Origin: CAVVSQ01 sp963848825
GTDB lineage: Bacteria > Planctomycetota > Planctomycetia > Gemmatales > Gemmataceae
Reading direction: 5' to 3'
Length of the DNA stretch: 64,000 nt
Assembly (NCBI GenBank): GCA_963848825.1
Contig: CAWKFA010000015.1
Coordinates: 1,054,001 to 1,118,000, forward strand
The first letter of the stretch is position 1; each line of letters opens with the position of its first letter. The position numbers and the translations under genes are program-made. The notes below the pieces were generated by a model that did not search any database, was not told where the DNA came from, and saw only the letters and a list, made by a program, of their open reading frames with translations. Shown piece after piece: positions 1 to 12,334 of the stretch.

Positions 1-118
1 ACGAAGGTCAAGGTGGCACTTACAGACTGTCCAATTATATACAGGGAGACACGTCAACGGACTTTCTGCTCCTATAAGTTCAAACAATCCCGATTATACG
101 TTCGGAGGTGATAAGCAG

Positions 119-352
119 ATGATTGCCGAGCTTCCTGGAGGAACTTTAGTGCGAATTGAACGTCTGATGAGGGACAATGGGGTCGCTGGAGTTTTGTGGG
201 TTACAGGATCGCTTGAAGACGGAAAGGTTGTGTATCTCTCATATGCATTTCTTGCTGCCAACCGGTTTCTTCGGACGGGAAACGCTGAGCTTGCAACATG
301 GGGTGTGAACCCTGAGATGCTTGAAAAGACTAGCGAGCAAGATAAGAAGTAA
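119..352 (+). CDS. Hypothetical protein, possibly the 3' part of a longer gene
   Basis: This 77-residue frame has an ATG preceded by GGAGGT at 104-109, nine bases upstream, which supports a start here. The same frame has no stop back to base 2, so it may instead be the C-terminal end of a protein entering from the left edge. The product is soluble and rich in short hydrophobic strands (GVLWVTGSLEDGKVVYLS), with a charged tail ending KTSEQDKK. I recognise no family. A reverse-strand frame of similar length overlaps it but lacks an equivalent ribosome-binding site. Confidence 0.5.
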   Translation: MIAELPGGTLVRIERLMRDNGVAGVLWVTGSLEDGKVVYLSYAFLAANRFLRTGNAELATWGVNPEMLEKTSEQDKK

Positions 353-400
353 CCGGTCAATCTTCAATGTAAGAACTGGTGGTGTATCGCAGCATGGTTT

Positions 401-598
401 TTGTTTAAGAAACACATCTCTTGGATACCTTTGTTTTGCGGACTGCTCGGTTGCTTCTCATTCTGGATTTCTGGTATTGACGTATTGGTGTCTTACTGGT
501 GGGTTCCGCTGCTGATCGATTGGGGCTGTATTCCGGCACTTGTCTATTGCACCGCATATTGGTCAATCCAAGCGGCTATTCGTCGCCATCAATCATAG
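401..598 (+). CDS. Possible small membrane protein
   Basis: This 65-residue frame would encode two hydrophobic segments (about residues 8-28 and 35-55) followed by a basic tail (AAIRRHQS). The start would be TTG and no good Shine-Dalgarno site precedes it. It follows the 119-352 gene on the same strand and in the same frame after that gene's stop. Hydrophobicity and orientation are the only support. The 200 bases from 599 to 795 show nothing recognisable. Confidence 0.25.
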   Translation: MFKKHISWIPLFCGLLGCFSFWISGIDVLVSYWWVPLLIDWGCIPALVYCTAYWSIQAAIRRHQS

Positions 599-795
599 TG
601 CATGATGTTCCAGGTGCCATACGCTGAGTAGGGCTGTTGGATCAGGCAATCGCCATGGAAGTGTCTGAGCCGGTTGCAGTCTTACTGGATGCGGTACGAG
701 TGGCTGTTAAGAATCATTGCCGCGTCCGAAACCCAGGAAATGCGCTAGTCCCCGAGTGCACCCAGGCCGCCGCAGGGCCTCCCGCTCATCCCGTA

Positions 796-2768
796 TCACT
801 CAGGTAAGTCTGCAAAATAGCTCATGCCCGACTCGCGCACGCTTTTCTTCAGGATCGCCGCCCGCAGAACTTCGGGCGTGGCGCAGAGAATGGCCAATTC
901 TTTGGCACGTGTGATGCCCGTATACACCAGCTCACGGGTCAAGAGCCGTCGCCCACCGACCGGGGGAAAAACCAGCAAGACCTGTGCATATTCGGAGCCC
1001 TGGCTTTTGTGGACGGTGAGTGCGAAGCCCAACTCATGCGCGGGCAAGGCCTCGACGGGATAAGAGAGAAAAGTGCCCTGGCGCGAAGACGACGCGCAGC
1101 TCTTCGGTTGAGGACTGGAGGGCAATTCCGACGTCGCCGTTGAAAAGCTGCCGCTCACGGTCGTTACGGGTCACCAGGATAGGGGCGCCGTGAAAAAGGC
1201 CGTGACCGGGCCGATCCAGGCGCAGGCGCAGATATTGTTGAAGGTAGTCGTTGATGGCGTTGCACCCCCACGGGCCGTCGCGCACCAGCGTCAAAATTCG
1301 CGTCCGGTCGACGATGCGAAAGATCTCTTGCAGACAGAGTTGTCGCTCGACGCCTTCGTCGGCAGGAAGCTTGAGGTAGTTGGCCAGCGCCTCCTTGTAG
1401 CCGCTCGCCAGAAATGCGTAATCCGCCCAGTGGCGCAGTATCCGCCTGATTTCGGCCCCGCCCGTGTGCTGCGTTTGCCGCAATAACTTGACGCCGCGCA
1501 GCAGCCAGGTGGGCCCAGCCGCCGCTTTGTTCGCCGCCGTTCTGTTCGGTCGGCAACTCAATAATTGGCAAAGCCGCCAGCGCCTCGACCCGCTCCTCAT
1601 TGATAGCAGCGGCCACTTCGCGAATGTGGCGTTCGGAACGGTGATTGGTCCGTAAAACCACCAGACCGGCAGGCGCAGTTGCGGTCGTCGGTCGACTGGC
1701 GGCGTTGGCAACGAGGTTCGTCAAGACCGCCCCGGCATCCACGGAGGGAAGCTGATCTTTATCGCCAAGGAGGATAAGGCGAGCGTCCGGCCGTAGTGCC
1801 TGGAAGAGCTGGGCCATCATGATCACGCCGACCATGGAAACTTCATCCACGATCACGATGTCGGCCAGCAACGGATTTTCCACGTGCCTGCGAAAATAAT
1901 CGCCGCTGGGGACATAGTCGAGAAGCTGGTGCAGCGTGACGGCGGTGATGTCTCTTAGCAGCGCGTCCGGCGACTGCGCCTGTGGAGCAAGCGTACCGAG
2001 GCCCGTCCGAATGGCGTCGGCCAGGCGCTGAGCGGCCCGCCCCGTGGGAGCGGCCAGGGCAATGCGGTCTGGAGTGACACCCAGGCGCACCAGGCACCTC
2101 AGCAGGGTGAGAACAATCGACGTTTTGCCGGTGCCCGGGCCACCGGAGACGAGCACCAAGGGCCGCGACAGCGCCAGCTCCAGAGCGCGGCGCTGATCGA
2201 CGTCGAGAGCGAGTTGTTTGCCCCCCGCCCTCAGCGGTTCGCGTTCGAGAACCTGACGAAGCACATCCTCATGAATGGCGCTCAAGGCTGGTTTCTGGCC
2301 AAGTTTCGCGCGAAAGGCCTGCGCAAAGCCTAGTTCATGCCGCAGGTACTTCTGGAAGTAGAGATAATGCCTGCCCCCCGCCGCGTGGCGAATAAGCGGT
2401 CGATGGTCGCCGGGTTCCTGGCCGATCAAGTCGCCGAAATCGTGTGCCGACAGATCGGCATACAAACGCCGGGCCCAATCGGTTGCCTGTTCCGCGGTCA
2501 CGAGATCGGCCAGCCGCCGCGCCAGGCTCGCCTCGGAAACTTCTATGCACAGGCTGCCTTCTTCACGAGCCACGATGAACAGCAACAACAGGACATACAG
2601 GCTCTCCTCCTGGTAACCGGCGATTGCTAGCCAATCGCGCAGAGTGAGCAAATCGCCACGCAAAATGTCGCCATTGTCGTGGGCGGCCAGCAGGAGCGCG
2701 CGTACGGCCTCCGAGGTATGAGGAAACATTTCAGCCAGGAATGCCGAGGTATCGGACGGCAGCGTCAT
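796..2768 (-). CDS. recD: RecD, helicase subunit of exonuclease V (read in three frames)
   Basis: RecD is the 5'-3' helicase of RecBCD, which processes double-strand breaks. The first 430 or so residues contain Walker A SGGPGTGKTS (about 208-217), an APTGRAAQRL motif, Walker B VIVDEVSM and an LLGDKDQLPSVDAGAV motif. The frame changes near 1505, after EQSGGWAHL, into a segment with LVTRNDRERQLFNGDVGI, and changes again near 1075 into a C-terminus with the diagnostic LTVHKSQGSEY and RELVYTGITRAKE motifs. The sum, about 655 residues, is normal for the family. No motif is missing, so the breaks look like sequence errors. It is the last gene of recC-recB-recD, 55 bases after recB. Confidence 0.88.
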
Positions 2769-2823
2769 AATTCATTCACCGCGTTTCGCGCCAGGTGTCG
2801 TGGCAAGTCACGTCGAGTTCCCG

Positions 2824-5800
2824 CTAATTCAGAAGCACCGAACGTGGATCGAGGTCGCTCTCGGTTGGCCGTCGGCTGAATATCCCAGGGGAGTTGGCCG
2901 CGCCGGTCATGCCGCGCAGAAACAAATAAAAGACGCCGCCGAAATGTTCGAGGAAGTTGAAGGACTTGCCGTGGCGTGCCGCCAGCCAACGCTCGAGCGC
3001 CTGCAAGTAAAGGCGATACTGGCGGTGATAGTCCTGGTCGGTCATGGCCCGATCAATGCCTGGCGCATCATAGGCGTCGAGATCGTTGGTTTTCCAATCG
3101 ACAAGGTAATAGAGCCCGTCCTTCCGCGCCACCAGGTCCATGTAGCCCGTGAAAAAGCCACTTGCGCGCTGCACTGCCGGCGGTGGGAGCATGTCAAACT
3201 TTTCGGGAAAGAGAAACTCCAGCTCATGAAGGCGCTCACTTCGGGGCACACCGGCCAATTCAGCTCCGAAGCCGGGCAAAGGAGTACGCAGCGCTTTCCA
3301 GACAAGTTCGGCCACTGCCAGCAGACATTCCTCGGCAGCTTCCTTCAATGGCCGCCGCAGGCGCAAGCCGCCGATATGTTTGCCGACGATGGTCCCCAGC
3401 ACAGCGCGGGCAGCCGAACCCTCGCTGGCCAGGAGGGACGATGTCGCGGCACGGGCCACCTCGGCGAAATCGATGGTCTCCAGGGCGTCGTGCACCATGT
3501 CGCCAAACACGGGACCGCGAAAGGGGTTGTCGTTAACGCTTGGGCCCTCGTCCAGGGCATGGGCCTTCTCCTCACCGAAATGAATCGGTCGCGCGGCGCG
3601 ATGCAGGCTCGAGAATGAACGCACTGTCCGGCGGCGATTGTTGAAGTTCGCGGCGAGCGCGGGAAAGAGCGGGCCTTCCCTACTCGGCGCCTCGAAAACG
3701 ACCGGTTTGGTGCCGGCCGGCGCGTCCGGCACGAAGGTCGCTTGGAGTGTTGGTTCCACGAGGGCCGCGTGTTCAGCGCCCATTTCCGGAAGCCTGGCCT
3801 CCGCGAGCGCCGGATGTAGCAGCGATGGGACTGGCCCGGCATTGCCTTTTTTTGGCAAAAAGGGAACGTACAGCTTGAGCATGGCCCGCGTCAGGGCGAC
3901 GTAGAGAAGCCGACGGTTTTCCGCGTTTTTCTCCTCGTTAAAAGCGTTCTTCGCCTTCTGGTCGGGGCCAAGATCAAAGACGCGCCGGCCTTCGACGCGG
4001 TAGTAAGTTAACTCCGCGCGTGGGTTCGTGGTGAACCCTCCCGCCAAAAAGACTATGGGAAACTCAAGTCCCTTGCTGGCGTGGATCGTCATTATCTTTA
4101 TTTTGGGGCGATCCGTTTCCATGGGCTGAAGATCGCTTTCCACTTCCGTGGCGGATTGGCGTCGGCGCTTGAAGAATGCAACCAAATCGAGCAAATCCAG
4201 ATTGTTCTTGTAGGCGTTCTCCTCCATGGCGCTCAGCAGATAACGCAAGTTGCTCGCCCGGCGCTCACGGCTACCTGGCAGATCGGTAAAGAGAATTCCC
4301 GTCTCTTCGACCAGCGACTGCGACAAGGCAGACCACTGACGCGCACCGGCATAATCGAGCCATTTATGAAACAGCACGCGAGCGCCATGCGCGGCCGGCA
4401 CCTCGTCACACCCGGCCAGGTCACTTGGGGTCAAACGGAAAAAGGAGGTGAGAAGCAGCTTTGCGGAAGGCACTCCGATCATCGGGCTCGGCCAAGGCCT
4501 GGAGGATGATTCCCAGGTGGCTGGCTTCCGTGGACTGCCACAACCCGTCCTGTTTGTAGAAGGTAAACGGCAAGCCTGCCAGGGTCAACGCGTCGGCCAG
4601 CGGCGCGGCTTCCTTACGCCTGTAAACCAGACAGCAAATATCGCCCGCATCGAGTTGTTTCGGCTTTCCCTTAAGTCGAAAGACAATATTGGCGGCCAGC
4701 AGCCGCTTGATCTCTTGCACTGCGAAGCGCGCGAACTTGCCTTGAGCTTTTTTGAGCGTCGCCGCGGCGCTCAGCCCAACAAGGGTGAAGGGGGCAGCTC
4801 CCGACTTATCATTGATCATGACGATTGGTTCATCGCGCGGTGCCGGCGGCTTGACTGGCCTGAAGGCAATGGGCGTTCCCGCCGGAAACCACTGACTGGT
4901 TTCGAAGAGTCGATTGAGTGGCTTCAAGAGATCGTCGATGGTGCGCCAGTTCGTGTCCAGGCCGGGATCGGCGGCGCCAAACTCCGTCGTCATGGCACGC
5001 GCGGCCTCGATGTACGTCGGCAGATCGGCACCCCGAAAACCAAATATGGCCTGCTTCGGATCGCCAACCACGATCAACCTGGGCCCGGCACCTTCCAAAA
5101 ACAAGCGTCGAAAGATGTTCCATTGCCTGGGATCGGTGTCCTGAAACTCGTCGATGATCGCATAATGATAGCGCTTGCGCAGTTCGCCGATGAAATGCGG
5201 CGCACCTGGATTGGCGGGGGCCAGCGCCTGGTCCACATTAATGATCATGTCGTCAAAGCTAAAAAGGCCACGCTCTGTTTTGAGCTCCTTGATCACCCGC
5301 CGTAAGTCGCCGACGGTTTTCGTCGTGAGGCGATTGGCAAACGCCGCCCGCCCGCGGACTGCTGAAATTCATGCAGCGTTTGCATGGTGGCCGTCAGGCC
5401 AGCGCAGTCTCTTTCCATCACTTTGTCGGCGATAAGTTCCGCGAACGATCCGGGACCATTCTTATGCAAAGCGCTGAGAATGGTCTCGAGCATGCGCGGA
5501 GGCCCGAGCGTGGGGGAAGATTGCCCCAAAGCCGCCAATACTGGTACGGCGTATTTTTCCCAGAGGCATTTACGCGTGCTGTGGTGAATCCTGGATCCTT
5601 TTAGACCCAGGTACCAGGAATGGGTCTCGATGCGCGGAGGAATCATGCCCACCAGGTCCCGAAGCCGGTCGAACACCGCGCCACAACGAGTCTCGTAAGC
5701 ATCGGCGGCAAAATCGGCTGCCGCCGCGGCGGGTAGCAGCACATGATTGAATTCCTCGCGATAAACCGCCGCCAATTTCAGGACCTGCCGCTCCCAGTTT

Positions 5801-6293
5801 GAGGCTTTCGCGCTGTTGTAATCCGCGCGCGCAGGATTCGCGACAAGTTGGTCCCAAAGTCGAGAGGCCAGACGCGACGCTGGACCTCACGCAGCGCAGC
5901 GGCAGCCAGGTCGGTGTCGTACGCCAGCGTGCCGCGGAGGTCCTGGCCTTGCTCAAAGGCATATTCCGTCAGCAAGCGCTGGCAAAAGCCGTGGATGGTG
6001 AAGATGGGTGCCTGGTCGAAACTATCCAGCGCCTCCTGAAGCACGGCTGCACTTTCAACATCCGGCCCGGAAGAGCCTGCCAGCATCAGATCATGCAGCG
6101 CGGCGGTGATGGCTTGCCGTAAGCGGTCTTTCAGCTCCGCCGCCGCCTTTTCCGCGAACGTGACCAGGAGAATGTTTTCCAGCTTGGCCTGCTTCCCACG
6201 CAACAGCTCCAGAACGATTTGCACAATCGTGAAGGTCTTTCCCGTGCCGGCGGACGCCTGGATGACGGCATGTCTGGACAAATCAATGTGCAC
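2824..6293 (-). CDS. recB: RecB, helicase-nuclease subunit of exonuclease V (read in four frames)
   Basis: RecB is the 3'-5' helicase and nuclease of RecBCD. It begins MHIDLSRHAVIQASAGTGKT, giving Walker A at residues 14-21, then VTFAEKAAAELKDR and FTIHGFCQRLL. Frame breaks near 5830, 5350 and 4455 connect to IIDEFQDTDPRQW (Walker B), VVGDPKQAIFGFRGAD, MTIHASKGLEFPIVFLAGG and LLYVALTRA. The C-terminal nuclease keeps the GYMDLVARKDG...LVDWKTN core, with its aspartates and lysine, and the DYHRQYRLYLQAL block. The length of about 1,150 residues is typical. The start lies four bases after the recC stop, which implies coupled translation. Confidence 0.9.
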
Positions 6294-6296
6294 GGT

Positions 6297-9200
6297 TCAA
6301 TCCTTTTCGCTGGCGTCGTCTATCTTGTTCCGGGCCGGCCCACGATTGAGCAGGCCGAAGCGCTTGCGTACCTTGCTGACGGCGTCCGGCGGCACTTGCA
6401 GATCGGCCAGATCGACAAGCGGCGAAGCCCAATAGTTGCCAAAATCGCTATCACGTTTGTCATCCAGGGTCGTTTGCAGCAGGTCGTGATATTCCGCGGC
6501 CTGAGGCAAGTCCGCCTGGTCCGCTGCATAGGCCAGTTCAAGGTTCTTCTGGCCAGCGATCACGTCAATGGGTAAGAGGTCGAAAGAGCTCGGGTCGAGA
6601 TAATCGGTGACGAGATCTTGCAAATAGGCGCGGGCCTCCCCAGGCGTGGCAACATACGTGAAGCAACAAAGTTCTTTCTTGGTAGATATGTACACCCGCA
6701 ATTCCCGATTGCTGAGCCACGCCCGGCCGGACATCGCGCTGGCTTCCTCGCTTGCCAGGAGCGCCAGGTAAAAGAGAACCGGCTCAAACAAGTAACGGTT
6801 GAGCACCTCCTTTTCCAGCTCGGATTTGGTCGTCAAGACGAGGATGTCGAGGGTAGTCCCGCTCGCCCAGGCCAGCGGCACAGAGCCGCTCACGCGCACC
6901 CGACGCACTTTCGCCGCCGGACTCGTGGGCGGCAGATCCAGCATAAGCGCGGGAAAGAGATGTGCGCGCTCCGATGGGGGTCGTACTCTCGCCCATCAAG
7001 ATTGGCCCGCAAAAGGTATGCGCAGGGCGCTGGCTCACGAACTCATCAATTGTCGGCGCGATGCGGTCCGCAAGTTCAGCACGCATAAAGTCCCGAGCCG
7101 CCTCCCCAAACCCACCCTCCGGCACACGGCAGCGCAAGCCTTCTTCCTCGAACAGCCTGTCAAAATCCTCAGGCCATTTCTTCATCGCCTGGGCCGGCGT
7201 GCTCTTCGCGGCCTCGCCGATGAAGTTCGCCAACACCTGTTGCGTAATTCGGTAGGCGGTAAGTGACGGGCTGACAAACGGCTCATCGTCCGGGTAATCC
7301 TCATCCTCTTCGTCGTCAACGAGCCGTAAGTGACGTTTCAAGGAGGCCAAACCCGGATTCCGGAGGAAGTTGTGCAGTTGTTTGAGCGAAACGACCGCGG
7401 GCTCGTTTTTCTCTTTCGCGTTCGCGGGTAGTTCAAAGGAGGGCGTGTGGCGTTGCCAACGTTCCTTGAATTCAATCTCTTCGTACAAAGTGAGCGCCGG
7501 TCCGCCGGAGCTGCGCGCCTCGGCGATTGCCAAAAGTTGTTCCGTCTCGTTGCCCAGGCTGCCGACATCGTACTTGGCGCCTGCGGGCTGGCGCAATGTT
7601 TGGGGTTCACGGTCATGCAGGGGAATGGCGACGATGTCGAAGCTTTCGGCGCAGACTTGTTCCGTCAAGAAGCGCTGAAGCTGCACGACAGGGACCGCCG
7701 GCAACAACAGTTGGTCTTTTTGCACGTCCCGATTGTTGAACAGGAGGTAAACTTTCTGTTGAGCGGCGAGCAGTGTTTCCAGAAAGAGAAAGCGTGTGTA
7801 TTCGGCGGGACGAATGTCCCCTGGCAAGCGACCCTGGGCGCGGAGATCGAAGGAAGGCAACGTGTTGCTGCCGGGAAAGATATCCTCCCCCAGCCCGAGA
7901 ACGTAAATGATCGACATGGGCACCGGCCGCATGGACGGCAAGGCCGAGATCGTCACCCCGCCAGCGAGGTATTCGCCACGACGGCCTTCGATGGCACCCA
8001 GGTTCGCCTGCACGAATTCCCGGATGAGTGCCAGGGGCAGCATCGTGCCGTTTTGTAGGTGATCCCACGAACGCAGTTGCTCGAACGACGCCAGCAGACG
8101 CGTGCGCACCTGCGCCTCTTCCGGCCGGTCCGTTGGGACATCGAGAAAGGCTTGAGCCAGCTCGCGCAGCGTGTCGGCCCAGGCTTCGCCAGTGGCTTGC
8201 TTGCCGCGCAACTTGATGAGCCGGGGGATAAGCCCTTCGACCGCGCGAGAAGGCATCGAGCTGCTCGCGGTCCTGCGAATCGATATCGGCAAACGGCACA
8301 ATGCCGCCGAACCGCGCCGCCGGCCGACCGCTATTGTCCGCAGTTGTTTCCATGTAGCGTCCGAGTCGCAAACGCTGCAGGCCTAGTTGCCAGCCATAGC
8401 TGGCCGAGGCCGGGTAGCCCCGCTCTTGCTTCTCAAGCGCATCCCACCCCTGATAAATACCCAACTCCCTGGCCCAGCGCAACCAAGTGACGGCTTGCGA
8501 GCGCTCGGTGCCGAGGCGGGCCAAAAAGCAGGGATTGAGCAGCACTTCGAAAACGCGCGTGCGCGTGAAGGATTCCAGCGCCAGGTCAAGCAACCCTAAA
8601 AACGCCTGCCCAAAGGTGCTCAGCCCGGCCGCCGATAGATCGAGCAGGTTGTAGGAGATCCGCCTGGGCGGTTGCTCGAAGACGGCTTGCAGGAAGGGAC
8701 GATACCGATTCATGTCCGTGACCAGGATGGCAATATCCGTCAGTTGAAGTTTCGGGTCCTGGGTCAGGTTGTGGAGAATACTGTAGTAAACCGTTTCGAC
8801 CTCGCGGCGGGTGCCAGGGCAGCCGACGATCTGCACGGAGGTATCCTGCGGCAGCCTGTTCTCGGCTGTTCCCTTGCCAAGGAGATGTTGCTGGAGTCGC
8901 TGCAGGACTGAAGGGGGCGCCTTTTTGCCTACGCGGGGCCTGGCGGACAATACTTCGGCTTGAAAAGCTTGCTCCCCTCCGCGCGTGGCGAACGTTTGGC
9001 TCCGCCGGGCACTGCCGCTCCTCAACAGTTGCGTCATTAGCCAAAGGCTCTCCGCCGCCGCGCTGCCCCAGGTATGAAGAAGCTTGTCGCCTGCGTTACG
9101 CGCGGCCGCAAGTTTGACATTTCGAAAATCCTCGGCCTGCCGCAACAGCAGAGGTGCAGTCACCTTGGCCGGCAGGCGCAACACCAGGGGGTTGAGATGA

Positions 9201-10000
9201 TAAATGTGCAGGTCAAAAAAGCGCCCAAGCCAGTGAAGTGTGCTGACATGCAGGGCGGATATCTGGGTCAAGCCGAAGATATGTAACGAGCTGCCCAGCG
9301 TCAGGCCCGTGGCCCTGGTGTCATCGGCCGGCCTGGGCGTACCAATTACCTCAAGCACTTCCATGGCGTATTGGGGAAGCGTGCGGTATGCATGGCCGGT
9401 CGTTTTGTTGAGGAGAGCGCGTTTGCCATCGGGTTCTCGAACGATGGCATCGAAGACCGCGAACTGGCTCCTTTCCGCCTCGTTGAGCTGGTCGCCGGTC
9501 GGCTGTTCCGCGAAGATCCGCTTGATCCAGGGCTGGATAGGCGCGTCCTGCCGGTGATATTCGTAATCGCGTATGAGGTTGCCCAACATGTCGGCGAGGT
9601 GCCAGGCCCGGCGCCAGGAGCGGCGCGAGCGCGGATCGATTTCGCCCCGGAAGTATTGCTGGAACGAGTCGAGCCGTGGGTCCTTGTCACCGAGCATCAC
9701 GGCGAGGACCAACAGCCGATAGCGGTCGGCGTCGAGCATTTCGGGAACAATCGCATGCGCCCGCGGATCGACTGCCCGCAACATCTCCCACAAGGTCTGT
9801 TCCAAATAAGTGACGCGCAGGTTGATCGCGATGCCATGCCGCTCGGCCAGATGCAGCCGGAGCCATTTTTCGAGCTGACGATTGGGAACGACAATATGGT
9901 TGGGCGCAAAGAGATCACCCGTGCGCGCTTGCCGGTCGATGAGGTCGGCGAGCCGATCGGCCAAGGCTTCCAGTCCCGTGGCGAGATAGAGCGTGCTCAT
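6297..10000 (-). CDS. recC: RecC, Chi-recognition subunit of exonuclease V (read in three frames)
   Basis: RecC holds the inactive helicase-like folds that scan for Chi and scaffold RecB and RecD. The N-terminus (IVVPNRQLEKWLRLHLAERH, then INLRVTYLEQTLWEML) matches the RecC pattern of a motif-I-like region without a Walker lysine. Later blocks include QIVGCPGTRREVETVYYSIL, YVLGLGEDIFPGSN and RFLFLETLLAAQQKVYLLFN. Frames change near 8245 (after EQLDAFSR) and near 6965 (before AHLFPALMLDLPP). The total of about 1,230 residues is near the family norm. It heads the recCBD operon, which has no other genes in it. Confidence 0.88.
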
Positions 10001-10098
10001 AGGTCTGGAAAGGAGCCGTTAGAGGACCAAAGGGGAGGCCGCCAAGCCAAAGGGGATACGTTTCGGCCTCATGAATACCTAATGAGCATTATACCGCA

Positions 10099-11994
10099 TC
10101 ACTTCACGCCTCCCCAGATGCGTAGCGACTGATCCTGGCCCGCTGACAGGGCCAACCTGCCATCCGGCGAGAAGGCCACGCACCATACTTGATCGCGGTT
10201 GCCCTCCAGCACGCGCACTTCCTTGCCAGTGTTGACATCCCAAAGTCGTAAAGTTTGATCCTGGCTGGCCGACACCGCCCGCCGTCCGTCCGGGGCGAAG
10301 GCGACGCCATGGACGTAGCCGGTATGCCCGGTGAAAGTCCGCATCTCCTGGCCAGACGCGAGGTCCCAGAGCTTCAGCGTCCTGTCCGTACTGCCGGACA
10401 GGGCCCGACGGCCATCAGGTGAGAAAGCGACGGCCATGACGGTATCTTTGTGGCCAACCAGCTTTTTAAGCTCTTTGCCGGTTTCGACGTCCCAAAGTCT
10501 GATGGTCTTGTCGAGGCTGGCGGATAGTGCTCGTTTGCCGTCGCGCGACAGTGCCACTCCCCAAACGAAATGATCGTGCCCGGGAAAGAGCCGAATCTCT
10601 TTGCCGGTGTCCACGTTCCACAGGCGCACGCTACGATCGTCGCCGCCGGAGAGCAAATGCTGGCCGTCGTGAGAGAAAACGACACTGCGAACATAATCGG
10701 TGTGGCCCAGGAAGCGGCGAACCTCTCTGCCCGTGCTGAGGTCCCACAGGCGAATCGTGTTGTCGAAGCCGCCGGCCGCGACGCGGCGGCCGTCCGGAGA
10801 GAAAGCCACGGTCCAGATGCGGCCAGTGTGGCCATCGAGGCGCTTGATTTCCTTGCCGGTCTTGGTGTCCCACAGACGCAGCGAGCCATCGGAGCTGGCC
10901 GAAATCGCTCGCCGCCCATCGGGCGAGAAGGCAGCCGAGAAGACCGGCCCAAAGTGCCCATCGCAGCGCTTGAGTTCCTGGGCGATCTCGCCCACCCTGT
11001 AATCGGCGGGTACGCGTTTCATGATGTCTTGCATGCGCTGTTCGACCTGGTCGGTACCCTTACCCGGCATACCGGCAGCCAGGACTTGCTGGTACCAATA
11101 ATAAGAACGCAGCAGCACGTGCGTTTGCTGCAGGTCCTTGAGCTTTTGCGCCTGCTCGAAATAGCCCTGTGCCAGCCGAATATAATCCGCTTCCCTGGGC
11201 TCTGTACCTTCCAGGGCGGCAAGTTCTTGCAAGGGCCCCTTCGTTCCCTGCGCCAGCAAAGGCAAGCCGCGTTCCCAGTTTCCCTTCAAAAACGCCTGAT
11301 ATTTGCCCATTTCGCTGTTGGCCTCCGCGTCGCGCGGATTGTTGGCCAGCCGGTCCGCGAAGGGCTGCCAGTGGGCGAACTCTTTTTGGAGGCGGGCGAT
11401 GTCCGCCGCGCGCTTCCGGATCGACGCCACCAGGTTGACGTTTTTTAGCTTGGTGCCGGCATGCTCCGCCGTGGCCAACAGCTTGTTGGCGGCGGGAAAG
11501 TCATCGGCGGCCAGGGCGTCCTCGAGCAAACTCAGCGAGCCATCCACCACGGACTGATAGGCATCGGGCGAACTGACCGCATTGCCGGCCCTGGTCAGCG
11601 CCTGGATTTTCATGGTAAAGACCTCGGCAAGTGGCAAGCCATAGCCGAGCGCGAGTTCGTCAACTGCCTGCAGCGCCGTCGGCGCGTCCCCCGCCGCGCA
11701 CGCCAGCTCGAGCGCGTGGCGATAAAGGACGTAACGTCCTGCGGGATCATCGCCCGTATCCTTGCCCTCTTGTAGCAAAGTAACCGCGAGCCGACCCCTG
11801 GCCGCCGGATCTTTACTTGCCTTCGCGAAGTCCTCCTTGAACAACTCCTCGACCAGCGCCTCGGCCTTGGCCTGTGCCTGCACCGTCGGCAGAGTCGCCT
11901 TCTTGCCGGCCTGGCCACGGGCTGAGGAGGCCAGCGTGAGCATAAAGATAGCGACAAGCACGACGGAAAAACGGCAGCACCGAAACAGCGGCAT
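10099..11994 (-). CDS. Exported WD40-repeat protein with helical N-terminal domain
   Basis: I start the gene at the ATG of MPLFRCCRFSVVLV because AAAGG lies just upstream and the next 23 residues form a signal peptide ending SSARGQ. A longer frame reaches 12108. After export the protein has a helical, TPR-like stretch (about residues 30-330), then seven WD40 repeats with near-identical units (FSPDGRRA.S.S.D..LRLWD..TGKE). This is probably a single seven-bladed propeller scaffold. Such proteins are abundant in planctomycetes and their partners are mostly unknown. It is transcribed in the same direction as recCBD, 98 bases upstream of recC. Confidence 0.8.
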   Translation of the reverse strand: MPLFRCCRFSVVLVAIFMLTLASSARGQAGKKATLPTVQAQAKAEALVEELFKEDFAKASKDPAARGRLAVTLLQEGKDTGDDPAGRYVLYRHALELACAAGDAPTALQAVDELALGYGLPLAEVFTMKIQALTRAGNAVSSPDAYQSVVDGSLSLLEDALAADDFPAANKLLATAEHAGTKLKNVNLVASIRKRAADIARLQKEFAHWQPFADRLANNPRDAEANSEMGKYQAFLKGNWERGLPLLAQGTKGPLQELAALEGTEPREADYIRLAQGYFEQAQKLKDLQQTHVLLRSYYWYQQVLAAGMPGKGTDQVEQRMQDIMKRVPADYRVGEIAQELKRCDGHFGPVFSAAFSPDGRRAISASSDGSLRLWDTKTGKEIKRLDGHTGRIWTVAFSPDGRRVAAGGFDNTIRLWDLSTGREVRRFLGHTDYVRSVVFSHDGQHLLSGGDDRSVRLWNVDTGKEIRLFPGHDHFVWGVALSRDGKRALSASLDKTIRLWDVETGKELKKLVGHKDTVMAVAFSPDGRRALSGSTDRTLKLWDLASGQEMRTFTGHTGYVHGVAFAPDGRRAVSASQDQTLRLWDVNTGKEVRVLEGNRDQVWCVAFSPDGRLALSAGQDQSLRIWGGVK

Positions 11995-12334
11995 GGGTAA
12001 CCTTTCAAGAGAATAGGCGAAGAATAGAGCTAACTTCCGCGATGGTGGCTGTCTGTCAAGTATTTTATGGAGGGACGGGCGTTTGGGGATAGTCGCGGGA
12101 GCACTCATCGCCGTCCCCGCGGACCCCAGGCTGGCGTTCTCTCATTTCCGCGAAGAGCCGCGATGCCGCAGCGCCGGCGGTGCCGGGCGCAAGGTGCGAT
12201 CCCGAGCGGCCACGTTTTTTCTTGCTGAAAAACTTGGCATCATCGCCGTTCTTTTACGTTTCGACTATTTCGACTGTTGCGACGGCTTCGATAATGTGGT
12301 ATCATTCCTCTGTCACGCACTGGAGGGAGAGACC

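Noticed and set aside
94..360. Minus-strand frame opposite the first gene
   Set aside because: No ribosome-binding site, and serine/proline-rich composition typical of an antisense shadow.
1190..1486. Plus-strand frame inside recD
   Set aside because: Antisense to conserved RecD sequence; its hydrophobic-poor sequence is a mirror of the real gene.
10570..11448. 292-codon plus-strand frame across the WD40 gene
   Set aside because: Produced by the repeated WD40 codon pattern; the minus-strand frame has clear repeats and a signal peptide.
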